A DNA stretch of 64,000 bases from Pyxidicoccus trucidator (GCF_010894435.1 NZ_JAAIXZ010000009.1:291342-355341), one strand, 5' to 3'; shown: positions 1 through 8,997, numbered from the stretch's first letter. A program made the numbers and translations. The notes: generated by a model not told the origin, from the letters alone.

Positions 1-2
1 GA

Positions 3-101
3 CTACTGGATGACTTCGGCGTTGTTCAGGGTCATGGTGCCGCCGCAGGAGCACTTGTCGGACGACGCGGCGACGCGAACGATCTGGGCCTTGACGTACA
101 T
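3..101 (-). CDS. putative RiPP precursor peptide, copy A (32 aa)
   Basis: This short gene encodes a 32-residue peptide starting MYVKAQIVRVAASSDK, followed by CSCGGTMT and a copy-specific tail LNNAEVIQ. It is one of three paralogues within 630 bp. An AAAGAGG ribosome binding site lies a few bases before the ATG, as in the other two copies, which argues that each is translated on its own. The sequence is conserved up to the CSCGGTMT segment and differs only at the C-terminus. The nearby PqqD-like gene makes a ribosomally made, enzymatically modified peptide the best guess; the two closely spaced cysteines are likely modification or metal-binding sites. I do not recognise a named family. It could also be a small metal-binding protein. 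Confidence 0.68.
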   Translation of the reverse strand: MYVKAQIVRVAASSDKCSCGGTMTLNNAEVIQ

Positions 102-358
102 GGTGGACCTCTTTCGGTGTTGGGGTTGAACCCGGCCTCGTTCCGGCGAACCGGCTCGCAGCCGAGGCGCTACGAGCGACACGGGCCTGAAGAAGACTGA
201 TTGCCCGCGCCGCCACTACTACCCGAGCCCCCTGACACGCGTTCTGGGACACCGCGGGTCGCGCGCTCATGAGCAGGCACGACGATAGATACACGCGTTG
301 CAGCCACGTCCATCGTGGTCCTCTTGGGGGTGTGGGTTTGAAGAGCGCCGCAAACGAG

Positions 359-388
359 AAGGGCGGGGAGGTTTTCCTCCCCGCCCTT
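359..388 (-). terminator. strong hairpin after peptide B
   Basis: A perfect 13-bp stem (359-371 with 376-388) closes a 4-base loop 13 bp downstream of the peptide B stop codon, reading leftward. The following bases on the minus strand are CTCGTTTGC, so the T-run is poor. It is either an intrinsic terminator or an RNA-stabilising or attenuating hairpin separating peptides B and C from peptide A. Confidence 0.55.
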
Positions 389-401
389 CCTTACTTCCCA
401 A

Positions 402-494
402 CTACTGGATGACCTCGCGCACCGTCATCGTGCCACCACAGGAACACTTGTCGGAGGAAGCGGCAACGCGGACGATCTCAGCCTTGACGTACAT
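402..494 (-). CDS. putative RiPP precursor peptide, copy B (30 aa)
   Basis: This is the second copy of the CSCGG peptide family: 30 residues, identical to copy A through residue 24 except Gln6 to Glu, then the tail VREVIQ. A GAGAGG ribosome binding site lies about 6 bases before the ATG. The stop is followed by a strong hairpin. Synonymous third-position changes between copies (for example TGT/TCC/TGT here against TGC/TCC/TGC in the others) with the protein kept suggest purifying selection rather than recent duplication. Function as a modified-peptide precursor is inferred from size, tandem copies and the PqqD neighbour. Confidence 0.7.
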   Translation of the reverse strand: MYVKAEIVRVAASSDKCSCGGTMTVREVIQ

Positions 495-533
495 GATGTA
501 CCTCTCAGGTGTTGGGGTGTTGGGAGCTTCGAA

Positions 534-626
534 CTACTCCGCGACGGTGAGGACCGTCATGGTCCCGCCGCAGGAGCACTTGTCGGAGGAAGCGGCGACG
601 CGAACGATCTGGGCCTTGACGTACAT
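534..626 (-). CDS. putative RiPP precursor peptide, copy C (30 aa)
   Basis: This is the third copy: 30 residues, conserved through CSCGGTMT, then the tail VLTVAE. The ATG at 626 has an AAAGAGG site upstream and the same start context as copies A and B. A longer reading frame extends upstream to 782, but its extra 52 residues have no counterpart in the other copies. As the first peptide after the PqqD-like gene it is the likely lead cistron of the peptide set. A 188-bp AT-richer gap with an inverted repeat separates it from the PqqD gene, so it may have its own control. Confidence 0.7.
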   Translation of the reverse strand: MYVKAQIVRVAASSDKCSCGGTMTVLTVAE

Positions 627-659
627 GGTGAACCTCTTTCGGTGGTGGGTTGGCCTGTG

Positions 660-687
660 CTGTGAAACAATGCGTTCCGTGTCACAG
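660..687. promoter_or_regulatory. inverted repeat upstream of peptide C
   Basis: CTGTGAAAC (660-668) and GTGTCACAG (679-687) form an inverted repeat with one mismatch and a 10-bp spacer. It lies 33 bp before the peptide C start, in the only AT-rich patch of the region. The 9-10-9 arrangement looks like a dimeric regulator site. No regulator gene is adjacent in the window. Confidence 0.35.
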
Positions 688-813
688 GCGTTGTGTGTGT
701 TTTTAAGAAAATGAAACACACACATCTGGTGGCTCTTCGGGCAAAGCGAGGCCATGGCCTGACTTGCCAGGGAAGAACCCAATGAGTTGTGCTTGCAGGA
801 TGAGAAGGCGTTC

Positions 814-1092
814 TCAGGAAACGCCGGACGGCTCGCAGAGTCCGAGTTCCAGGAACTGAGCTACAGTACTCTGGACGTCTTCAACGATTTCCTGGCGGGG
901 AGCCGTTGCGCCCAGTCCGCTGGAGAGTGCCTGCACCGCGTCCTCGAGCGTGCTGCCAGTGCGGCACAGCTCGAAGATACGGGCGGCGGTCTCGTTTACT
1001 CGGAAGACCTCTCCACCTTCGGTGTCCAGGAGGAAGAACGCGTCCTGCTGCTGCTGGACCATGACACCGGCCACTGCTCGTGGAAGGACCAA
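814..1092 (-). CDS. PqqD-like RiPP recognition element protein
   Basis: This 92-residue protein is a stand-alone PqqD-family domain. The family pattern is visible: LDTEGGEVFRVNETAARIFEL near residues 20-42, a helix with TLEDAVQAL, then VEDVQSTVAQFLELGLCE at the C-terminal end. PqqD proteins bind the leader of a precursor peptide and present it to a modifying enzyme, usually a radical SAM protein. The start chosen is TTG at 1092, because AGGAG sits 8 bases upstream and the domain begins there; an ATG at 1062 would cut off the first strand. It is transcribed toward the three short peptides, so it is most likely part of their biosynthetic locus. A modifying enzyme is not in the window and would be expected to the left. 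Confidence 0.8.
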   Translation of the reverse strand: MVLPRAVAGVMVQQQQDAFFLLDTEGGEVFRVNETAARIFELCRTGSTLEDAVQALSSGLGATAPRQEIVEDVQSTVAQFLELGLCEPSGVS

Positions 1093-1179
1093 GATGCGCT
1101 CTCCTGGTGACCGCGGTTTTCCCGGACTGCCGTATGAATCCGCTCAGACCGTTACAAACCGCGCTTCTCTATTTCCGTG

Positions 1180-1208
1180 TTTCTAAATCCTTCCACTCCT
1201 GTAGTCAA
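1180..1208 (-). promoter_or_regulatory. sigma-70-type promoter for the PqqD/peptide locus
   Basis: On the minus strand TTGACT (1208-1203) and TAGAAA (1185-1180) are separated by exactly 17 bp. This gives an expected start near 1173 and a leader of about 80 bases before the TTG start of the PqqD-like gene. It lies in an AT-richer stretch between menB and that gene. Confidence 0.5.
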
Positions 1209-1357
1209 TACCTCGCAGCCCTGAGGTGAAAAAAGACCCCCAACTCCGTGAAATCACAGGCTGAAACAGGAACACGAAAAACAGTGACGCGTCGCATGCA
1301 CGCGGCGGGTCGAAGCGCGGCGGCGTTTCATGCCGCGCTCCGCCGCGAAAAAAGCGC

Positions 1358-2251
<894 letters not shown>

Positions 2252-2402
2252 GGATTCTCACTCGCGAAAAAGGGGTTGAACGGGCGCGGACGCTAGGCCC
2301 GGGGGCAGCGTCCGTCCAGGGAAGCGCGTGCTGCGCACGCACCGCGGCATGGCCATGCTTCGGGGTGGCGAGGTGTGTCGCCGCGCCGGGGGGTGGCAGC
2401 GG

Positions 2403-2783
2403 ATGAAGCGGATGGCCAGGGGGGTTGTCGCCGGACTCATGCTGGGGGCCCAGGCGCTGGCACAGGGCTCGGCACCCCCTCCGGTGCAGCCGCCAGCCCC
2501 GGAGACCGAGAGCGTCCAGGGCCGCGAGCAGGTGCTCTCCGGCCGGGTGCTCGGGGCGTCCACGGGTATCCTCTATATAGAGAGCGAGCTGGGGCCGGCC
2601 GTCCCCCTGCGCGTGACGCACGCGACGCGCCTCCAGGGCCGGCGCATTCCCAGGGAGCAGGGAATCGAGGCGTACCTGCGCCAGGCGCTCCCACCCGGCA
2701 AGACGGTGCGCGTCACGTTCGACGTGCGCACCCACGACGACGGAACGCCGGAGAACGTCGTCAGGACCCTGGACGTGCCGTAG
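2403..2783 (+). CDS. small exported protein of unknown function
   Basis: This 126-residue protein begins with a clear Sec signal (MKRMARGVVAGLMLGAQALA, cleavage near AQG). A Pro-rich linker follows, then an about 80-residue domain beginning near VLSGRVLGASTGILYIE and ending VVRTLDVP. The alternation of short hydrophobic strands suggests a small beta-barrel, perhaps OB- or DUF5666-like, but I cannot assign a family. The ATG at 2403 is chosen over an upstream in-frame start at 2328 because it places the signal peptide at the N-terminus. It is divergent from menB. Confidence 0.65.
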   Translation: MKRMARGVVAGLMLGAQALAQGSAPPPVQPPAPETESVQGREQVLSGRVLGASTGILYIESELGPAVPLRVTHATRLQGRRIPREQGIEAYLRQALPPGKTVRVTFDVRTHDDGTPENVVRTLDVP

Positions 2784-3020
2784 CCGCGCGCTCCGTCGCG
2801 CCCGCCCGGAATCCGACACACGCCCCCGCCGCGAAGTACGAGCCGTCTGTCCTGCGCTCGCGGCCAGGCTCCGCCCACGGGGCCTGTGCGCGTCGGCCAG
2901 GTTCCATTGCCTCGCGAGCCGCCTTGGCCTCGCTCGCCCGGGCCACCGAGAGTGGCCGGATGACGCGCGGGGGAAGGGAGGCCGGCGCCTCCCGGAGCGC
3001 GCCACAAGCGAGGACGGACC

Positions 3021-5369
3021 ATGGCTGTGGAACCCCGGTTCCTGTTGCACCGGCGCACCGTGCTGGCCGCGATGGTGGGCAGCGCGGCGGCAACCCTCCT
3101 GGGCTGCGGAAAGGACTCCGTGTCCCGCCCTCCTCCGGGGCCACCGGCGGAGGGCGTGCACATCCCCGACGTCCGTCCCGGCGAGGACGTGTTCGGCTAT
3201 GTCCAGCGGCTCAAGGGGGGCTTCGACGAGACGCTCTACAAACAGGTGCTCGGCGCGGCCAACGCGTTCAAGGAGGGCGACGCGCTGGTGGGCGTGGCCG
3301 CCTCGGACGACGCCTCCCGGGTGAATGCCCGCCAGCTGCTGGAGAACACGCGCCTGGTGGACCTGGGCGCCCACCCGCTGCACCAGGACGGGCTCCACGC
3401 GCTGCTGGTGGAGACGGAGGACCGTGTCGCGGCATCCTCCACCGCGGACTGGACGCTGGGCCGGCTGAAGCAGTCCCTGCTGGAAGACGACGAGGCCGCC
3501 ATCCATCTGCTGATGCCGGGCCTGGGCAGCGACGTCATCGCCTGCGTCGTCAAGCTGATGAGCGACGAGGAGCTCATCGCCGTGGGGCGCAAGGTGTTCA
3601 ACCCGCTGCCGGGCAGCAACCTCGGCGCGCGCGGCTACCTGGGCGCGCGCGTCCAGCCCAACTCCCCCACCGACAACGTGGACGACATCCGCTGGCAGGT
3701 GTTCGACGGCTGGGCGTACGCGGTGGGCGACGTGGTGCTCGGCTGCAACCCGGTGTCGTCCACGCCGGAGTCGGTGGGCGCCATCGAGTCCGCGCTGCAC
3801 GAGCTGCTCGTGACGTTCGGCCTGGAGGACGTGCTGCCCCACTGCGTGCTGTCCCATATCGACGTGCAGGCGGAGGTGGAGCGCCAGCGGCCGGGCACCA
3901 CAGGCATCTGGTTCCAGAGCATCGCCGGCAGCGACACCGCCAACGCCACCTTCGACATCTCCGTGGAGAAGATGCTCGGCTACGCGGACACGCGCTCGGG
4001 GAAGTACGGGCTCTACTTCGAGACGGGCCAGGGCGCGGACTTCACCAACGGCCACGGCCATGGCTACGACATGGTCATCCACGAGTCGCGCAAGTACGGC
4101 TTCGCCCGCGCGCTGACGCAGCGGGTGGCCAAGGCGCAGGAGGGCGCGGGCCGCGCCGCCGCCCCGTGGGTCCACCTCAACGACGTGGCGGGCTTCATCG
4201 GCCCGGAGGTGTTCCGCACCCGGGAGCAGCTCGTGCGCTGCTGCCTGGAGGACATCGTCATGGGCAAGCTGCACGGGCTCACCATCGGCCTGGACGTCTG
4301 CTCCACGCTCCACATGGACGTGTCGCTGGATGACCTGGACTGGTGCCTGGAGCGCATCATGCCCGCCAATCCGGCGTACCTCATGGGCCTGCCCACCAAG
4401 AACGACCCGATGCTGGGCTACCTCACCACGGGTTTCCAGGACCACGTCCGGCTGCGCGAGCGCTTCGGCTACAAGGTGGAGGACAGGATGTGGTCCTTCT
4501 TCCAGCGCCTGGGCGTCATCGACGCGGCGGGCCGGCCCACCGAGCACTTCGGTGACCCCGTCTGGGTGTACCTCCAGTACCTGCGCGCGAAGGGAGACAC
4601 GCGCCCGGAGGCAGACGTCCGCGCGGAGGCCGCGCAGCAGCTCGCCAGCATCCGCTCACGCGGGGTGCCCATCGCCGTGGGCCACGGCGCCAATCCGTGG
4701 GACTTGGAGCCGGCGCTGGAGGCGGAGATGCGCCGCGTCTACGCGGACGCCAAGACGAGCCTGTGGACGGAGCTGTCCGAGCCCTTCATCGCCGCCGTGC
4801 CCGGTGGCGTGCGGCTGGTGACGAAGTCGAAGGACCGCAGTGAGTACATCCTCCATCCCGAGACGGGTGAGCAGCTGGACCCCGCGTCGCTGGACGCGCT
4901 CCGCTCGCTGCGGGTGCGCCATGCGGGCCGGTACGACGTGCAGGTGCTCGTGTCGGACGGGCTCAACGCACTGGCCATCATGGATGACGGGCAGCTCCGC
5001 CCCTACCTGGACGCGCTGCGCGCCGAGCTGACGAGCGCCGGCTACACGCCCGCGCCGGAGCACCTGGTGCTCACCTCGGGCCGCGTGCGTGCCGGCTACC
5101 GCGTGGGCGAGGCGCTCTTCGGCGGGCTGGGAGACGCGGCCCGGCACCGCGCCCTCATCCACGTCATCGGCGAGCGCCCCGGCACCGGCCACCACACCTT
5201 CTCCGCCTACATCACCGCGCCCGCGGTGGAGGTCTGGTCCCAGGCCGGCCGCGTGGACCACAACATCACCCGGGTGGTGTCCGGCGTCGCGCTCACCGCG
5301 TATGCGCCCAGGCTGGCCGCGCCGGAGACGGTGCGGCTCCTCAAGCAGCTCGCGCCAGTGGGGGGATAG
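3021..5369 (+). CDS. fused EutB-EutC ethanolamine ammonia-lyase with Tat lipoprotein signal
   Basis: This 782-residue protein joins the large (EutB) and small (EutC) subunits of adenosylcobalamin-dependent ethanolamine ammonia-lyase, which splits ethanolamine to acetaldehyde and ammonia. The EutB-like part spans roughly residues 50-520 (GDVVLGCNPVSS, GLEDVLPHCVLSHIDVQAE and EKMLGYADTRS are recognisable). The EutC-like part runs from about 640 (VSDGLNALAI, LTSGRVRAGYRVGE, ALIHVIGERPGTGHHTFSAY). The N-terminus has a twin-arginine signal (R11-R12) followed by a hydrophobic run and a lipobox LLGC with Cys29. Normally the two subunits are separate, cytoplasmic and encoded with reactivase EutA; no eut genes are nearby. 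Enzyme activity and export are inferred from sequence only. Confidence 0.85.
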   Translation: MAVEPRFLLHRRTVLAAMVGSAAATLLGCGKDSVSRPPPGPPAEGVHIPDVRPGEDVFGYVQRLKGGFDETLYKQVLGAANAFKEGDALVGVAASDDASRVNARQLLENTRLVDLGAHPLHQDGLHALLVETEDRVAASSTADWTLGRLKQSLLEDDEAAIHLLMPGLGSDVIACVVKLMSDEELIAVGRKVFNPLPGSNLGARGYLGARVQPNSPTDNVDDIRWQVFDGWAYAVGDVVLGCNPVSSTPESVGAIESALHELLVTFGLEDVLPHCVLSHIDVQAEVERQRPGTTGIWFQSIAGSDTANATFDISVEKMLGYADTRSGKYGLYFETGQGADFTNGHGHGYDMVIHESRKYGFARALTQRVAKAQEGAGRAAAPWVHLNDVAGFIGPEVFRTREQLVRCCLEDIVMGKLHGLTIGLDVCSTLHMDVSLDDLDWCLERIMPANPAYLMGLPTKNDPMLGYLTTGFQDHVRLRERFGYKVEDRMWSFFQRLGVIDAAGRPTEHFGDPVWVYLQYLRAKGDTRPEADVRAEAAQQLASIRSRGVPIAVGHGANPWDLEPALEAEMRRVYADAKTSLWTELSEPFIAAVPGGVRLVTKSKDRSEYILHPETGEQLDPASLDALRSLRVRHAGRYDVQVLVSDGLNALAIMDDGQLRPYLDALRAELTSAGYTPAPEHLVLTSGRVRAGYRVGEALFGGLGDAARHRALIHVIGERPGTGHHTFSAYITAPAVEVWSQAGRVDHNITRVVSGVALTAYAPRLAAPETVRLLKQLAPVGG

Positions 5370-5453
5370 GGCTCCGGGACGGCTTCGCGAGGCCCATTGC
5401 GCGGATGACGAGCGTCAGACGCTCCAGGTAGGTTGCATGGCACGCACGCCACC

Positions 5454-6086
5454 ATGCAACCCGCCCAGAAAATCCCCGTCCTCCTCGAGCGCCTCCGCGA
5501 AGCCCACCCGGAGGCGCGCTACGAGCTCAACTGGTCCACGCCATTCGAGCTGCTCGTCGCCACCATCCTCGCGGCACAGTGCACGGACGAGCGCGTCAAC
5601 CGTGTCACCGCCACCCTCTTCCCCAAGTACCCCGGCCCGCGTGCCCTCGCGGACGCGGACACCGCCGCGCTGGAGGAGGACCTCAAGCCCACCGGCTTCT
5701 ACAAGCAGAAGACGAAGTCCGTGCAGGCCATGAGCCGCGCGCTGCTGGAGGACTTCGGAGGTGAGGTGCCGCGCACCGTGGACGCACTGGTGACGCTGCC
5801 CGGCGTGGCGCGGAAGACGGCCAATGTCGTCCTCAACACCGCCTTCGACCTGCCCTCGGGCATCATCGTCGACACCCACGTGGCGCGCGTCAGCCAGCGC
5901 CTGGGGCTGACGAAGCACGACAAGCCCGACGTCATTGAAGAAGACCTGATGAAGCTGGTGCCCCAGGAGCAGTGGACCTTCTTCGGGCCCGCCACCGTGC
6001 TCCATGGCCGGTACACGTGCACGGCGAAGAAGCCCAAGTGCGAGGAGTGCATCTTCAAGGACCTCTGCCCGCGCATCGGGGTGTGA
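5454..6086 (+). CDS. nth: endonuclease III
   Basis: This 210-residue base-excision repair enzyme removes oxidised pyrimidines and nicks the abasic site. The helix-hairpin-helix LPGVARKTANVV carries the catalytic Lys121, and Asp140 lies in IIVDTHV. The C-terminus holds the [4Fe-4S] ligand set C-x6-C-x2-C-x5-C. The ATG at 5454 is preferred to an in-frame TTG at 5433 because homologues start close to the QKIPVLLERL helix. It is a stand-alone gene here. Confidence 0.95.
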   Translation: MQPAQKIPVLLERLREAHPEARYELNWSTPFELLVATILAAQCTDERVNRVTATLFPKYPGPRALADADTAALEEDLKPTGFYKQKTKSVQAMSRALLEDFGGEVPRTVDALVTLPGVARKTANVVLNTAFDLPSGIIVDTHVARVSQRLGLTKHDKPDVIEEDLMKLVPQEQWTFFGPATVLHGRYTCTAKKPKCEECIFKDLCPRIGV

Positions 6087-6239
6087 GCCCTGCCGCCGCG
6101 CTGTCCGTTCGTGGGACTCGCGCGCGAAAACCGTCCGGCCCTGGGACGCGCGCGAGCCGCGTGTGCCCTGGAGTCGGAGATGCGCGGCGGCGCGGAATAC
6201 GGGCGGCCGTGCTGGGGTTCGGCCGCCTCTTGAAGGGAC

Positions 6240-7568
6240 ATGACCCCTGCCCCTTCCGACGTCACGGCGCCCATCGCCGAGGCCCGTCCAGTCGACTCCG
6301 GTGAGCGACTGGCGCTGCTCGACACGCTGCGTGGTTTCGCGCTCTGCGGCGTGTTCGTCTCCAACGTCTACATGTGGTTCAGCGGCAGGGCCTTCATCCC
6401 CCGCGCCCAGATGGAGGCGTTGATGACCAACGCCTCGCGCCTGGACACCCTCACCACGCAGGCCTTCATGCTGCTGGTGTTCGGGAAGTTCATCACCATC
6501 TTCTCCTTCCTCTTCGGCCTCGGCTTCGCCGTGCAGCTGGGCCGGGCCGAGGAGCGCGGCGCCTCCATTGCCCCGCTCTACTCGCGGCGGCTGGGGGTGA
6601 TGCTGATGATGGGGCTCACCCACCTGTCCCTGCTCTGGTACGGGGACATCCTCAGCACGTACGCCGTGCTGGGCTTCGGGCTGCTGCTGTTCCGGCGGCG
6701 CTCGGACCGGACGCTGCTCATCGCCGCGGCGCTGCTCATCTTCGTGTGGCCCATCCTCGGCACCGTCATCCTGCGGCTGCCGCAGCTGCTCGCCGACACG
6801 CCCGAGGCCGCCGCCGCCATCGGGAAGGCCGCGGGAGAGCGCTCCGCGGCCATCAAGGCGCAGGCGCTGGCGGCCTTCTCCGGAGGGAGCTGGCTGGACG
6901 TGGTGAAGGGGGGCGGCAACTTCTACGTGCGCGACTTCCTGCCGATGATTCTCGCCACCATGCTCGCCACCTTTGGCCGGTTCCTCCTCGGCCTGTGGGC
7001 GGGGCGCCGCCGGGTGTTCCACGATGCGCCCCAGCACCTGCGCCTCTTCCGCCGGCTGCTCGGGTGGGGGCTGCTAGCCGGGGTGATTGGCAGCGGCGCC
7101 GGGCTGGTGATGCAGCAGCTCATGCTCCGGAAGATTCTCACCCCGGAGACGCTGCCGACGTGGATGCCCTTCGCCATGGCCCCGCTGCGGCACCTGGGCG
7201 AGCTGGGCTTCGCGGCCGTCTACGTGTCGGGCATCACCCTGCTCTTCCAGCGCGCCACCTGGCAGAAGCTGCTGGGCGTGCTCGCGCCGGTGGGCCGCAT
7301 GGCGCTGACGAACTACCTGTCGCAGACCGTCCTCAGCGTCCTCTTCTTCTACGGGTACGGCCTGGGGAACATCACGAAGGTGGGGCCGGCGGCGTGCTTC
7401 GCGCTCTGCCTGGCCGTCTTCTGCGTCCAGGGGGTGTTCAGCCACCTGTGGCTGTCGCGCTTCCGCTTCGGCCCCGCGGAGTGGGTGTGGCGCTCGCTCA
7501 CCTACGGAAAGGCCCAGCCGATGCGCCGGAGCGACGCGGCCGGCCACAGTGCCACGGTGCCGGCGTAG
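6240..7568 (+). CDS. DUF418 family membrane protein
   Basis: This 442-residue integral membrane protein has about ten hydrophobic helices. It shows the DUF418 (YeiB-like) signatures: LLDTLRGFALCGVFVSN at the first helix and, near residue 350, GRMALTNYLSQTVLS followed by FFYGYGLG. The family is often called a predicted transporter or acyltransferase-like protein, but its function is not established. It follows nth at 153 bp and ends in front of a strong bidirectional terminator. Confidence 0.85.
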   Translation: MTPAPSDVTAPIAEARPVDSGERLALLDTLRGFALCGVFVSNVYMWFSGRAFIPRAQMEALMTNASRLDTLTTQAFMLLVFGKFITIFSFLFGLGFAVQLGRAEERGASIAPLYSRRLGVMLMMGLTHLSLLWYGDILSTYAVLGFGLLLFRRRSDRTLLIAAALLIFVWPILGTVILRLPQLLADTPEAAAAIGKAAGERSAAIKAQALAAFSGGSWLDVVKGGGNFYVRDFLPMILATMLATFGRFLLGLWAGRRRVFHDAPQHLRLFRRLLGWGLLAGVIGSGAGLVMQQLMLRKILTPETLPTWMPFAMAPLRHLGELGFAAVYVSGITLLFQRATWQKLLGVLAPVGRMALTNYLSQTVLSVLFFYGYGLGNITKVGPAACFALCLAVFCVQGVFSHLWLSRFRFGPAEWVWRSLTYGKAQPMRRSDAAGHSATVPA

Positions 7569-7585
7569 CAGAGGGGGCATGCCGT

Positions 7586-7613
7586 CCCCACGCGGAGCCT
7601 GCACCGCGTGGGG
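7586..7613. terminator. bidirectional terminator between convergent genes
   Basis: A perfect 10-bp stem (7586-7595 with 7604-7613) with an 8-base loop lies between the convergent stops at 7568 and 7632. There is no T-run on either side. Confidence 0.6.
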
Positions 7614-7631
7614 CGGGCCGCTGCCTCGCGG

Positions 7632-8681
7632 CTACTGTCCGTCCGTCTCGTTCTCGGGCGAGTCCATCTCCACTCCGTCCTCGTGGTCGTCGTCGCTGTG
7701 CTCGGCGTTGAGCGTGGGCTCGTCCCCCTCCGCCTCCCTGGGGGCGTGGATGGTGGCGGGCTTGCTGAACTCCACCACGTTGCTCAGGGCCGCCCGGGCA
7801 CTGCTGGCGCACCCGTAGTTGGACACGTACGCCTTCAGGTGGGTGGCGGCGTCCCAGTGCACCTCGTCATCCAGGGACAGGTCGGAGGTAACGGTCGTCG
7901 AGGCCCCCGGCGACAGGCTGAAGTAGGTGGAGCTGGCCTCGTCGAGGTCACCGGCGCTGTCCGCGCCGTCATAGAGCCGGACACACAGGCTCGCGCTCGC
8001 CCGGGCGGAGTGGTTGTTCGTCACGGAGAAGGTAATCGCGACGGAGCCCGAGGGGTCCTCCTGGCTCAGCCGTGCGTCCTTGATATCGAAGATGGCGACG
8101 CCGTCCTCGAGAGTCGCCGTCGGCCGGGCCGCGGGAGCGTCCTTCGGAGCCGGACGGCCCGTCAGGTCCAGGTGGCTCACATGACTGATGACGGAGCTCG
8201 CCGTGGGGCCGAGGCAGTTCGACGCGGCGTAGAGGCGGACCGTGCTGGCGTCCACCCACGTCTTCTCCAGGGTGGGCCACTTGTCCTCGAACCCATCCGA
8301 CTCTCCCCCTCTCAGGCTGATGGGACCCAGGGTGACGTCCGTGAGCAGGTAGCCGTCCTTGTCATGGACCGCCAGACAGCTGAAGCCCCGCGCGCGCCTG
8401 GCGCCCTGGTTCGCCAAGGTGTACTTGATCATCGCCTCGGTGCCGGCCTTGGTGAGCTTCACGTCCTTGAAGAGAAACGGCGTGGGCGTGTCCGCCAGCA
8501 CCGCCGCACCCGCGGCGTTCCCGGCCGGCGCCGGCTCGGCGGCCGCCGTGGCCTGTCCGGCATCCCGGGGGCTCGACTCCGCCACGGGCGCGGGCTCCTG
8601 CTTCTTGCAGGCCCCCAGTGACAGGGAACACACCAGCGCGATGGCCCAGGCCGGGCGCGCGCGAGAAATCGGTCTGCGCAT
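7632..8681 (-). CDS. lipoprotein with duplicated domain, unknown function
   Basis: This 349-residue protein has a lipoprotein signal (lipobox SLGAC near residue 25), an Ala/Pro-rich linker, and then two similar domains of about 110 residues. Each has a CL/CV segment before a D-x-DG or YDGAD element, a Trp-containing strand and a late Cys-x-S/G strand. The tail (about 35 residues) is rich in Asp, Glu and His. The duplicated beta-rich domains look like a surface or periplasmic adhesion fold. I do not recognise a named family. Confidence 0.7.
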   Translation of the reverse strand: MRRPISRARPAWAIALVCSLSLGACKKQEPAPVAESSPRDAGQATAAAEPAPAGNAAGAAVLADTPTPFLFKDVKLTKAGTEAMIKYTLANQGARRARGFSCLAVHDKDGYLLTDVTLGPISLRGGESDGFEDKWPTLEKTWVDASTVRLYAASNCLGPTASSVISHVSHLDLTGRPAPKDAPAARPTATLEDGVAIFDIKDARLSQEDPSGSVAITFSVTNNHSARASASLCVRLYDGADSAGDLDEASSTYFSLSPGASTTVTSDLSLDDEVHWDAATHLKAYVSNYGCASSARAALSNVVEFSKPATIHAPREAEGDEPTLNAEHSDDDHEDGVEMDSPENETDGQ

Positions 8682-8814
8682 GAGGACTCCCCCCTCGTGA
8701 GACTTCGCTCATAGCGCGAGTGCCACACGCACACCAATGCCCTCGCCCGGCCTCCAGGGCACCCGCCAGTCGCCCGACGGTCATCCGCGCGGCGCGGCCG
8801 GCTTCGAGCCGGGC

Positions 8815-8935
8815 CTACCCGGGCGGCGGCGCCAAAGTGCGCTACCGCACCGGGCTCAAGGGCCACCTGGTGGCCGAGTTCAAGGAGCTGCTGGCCCGCC
8901 GGCTGCCCTTCTGCCGGGTGAGATACGCCTTCTGA
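8815..8935 (+). pseudogene. gene fragment (C-terminal remnant)
   Basis: In the 316-bp gap before xdhC, about 40 codons ending at the TGA of 8933-8935 have the strong G/C third-position bias of real genes. They read like a basic C-terminus (KVRYRTGLKGHLVAEFKELL, then PFCRVRYAF). No credible start or ribosome binding site precedes them, and the sequence upstream lacks coding bias. It looks like the tail of a deleted gene. The family is not recognisable. Confidence 0.35.
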
Positions 8936-8997
8936 CCCGCACTCGGCGTCCGGAACGTGACTGCCGGGGCCCGGGCTGTGGCAGACTCGGTCGGAAG

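Noticed and set aside
534..782. A longer 82-codon frame ending in peptide C
   Set aside because: Its extra N-terminal part has no counterpart in the two sister copies, and the ATG at 626 has the same ribosome binding site and context as theirs.
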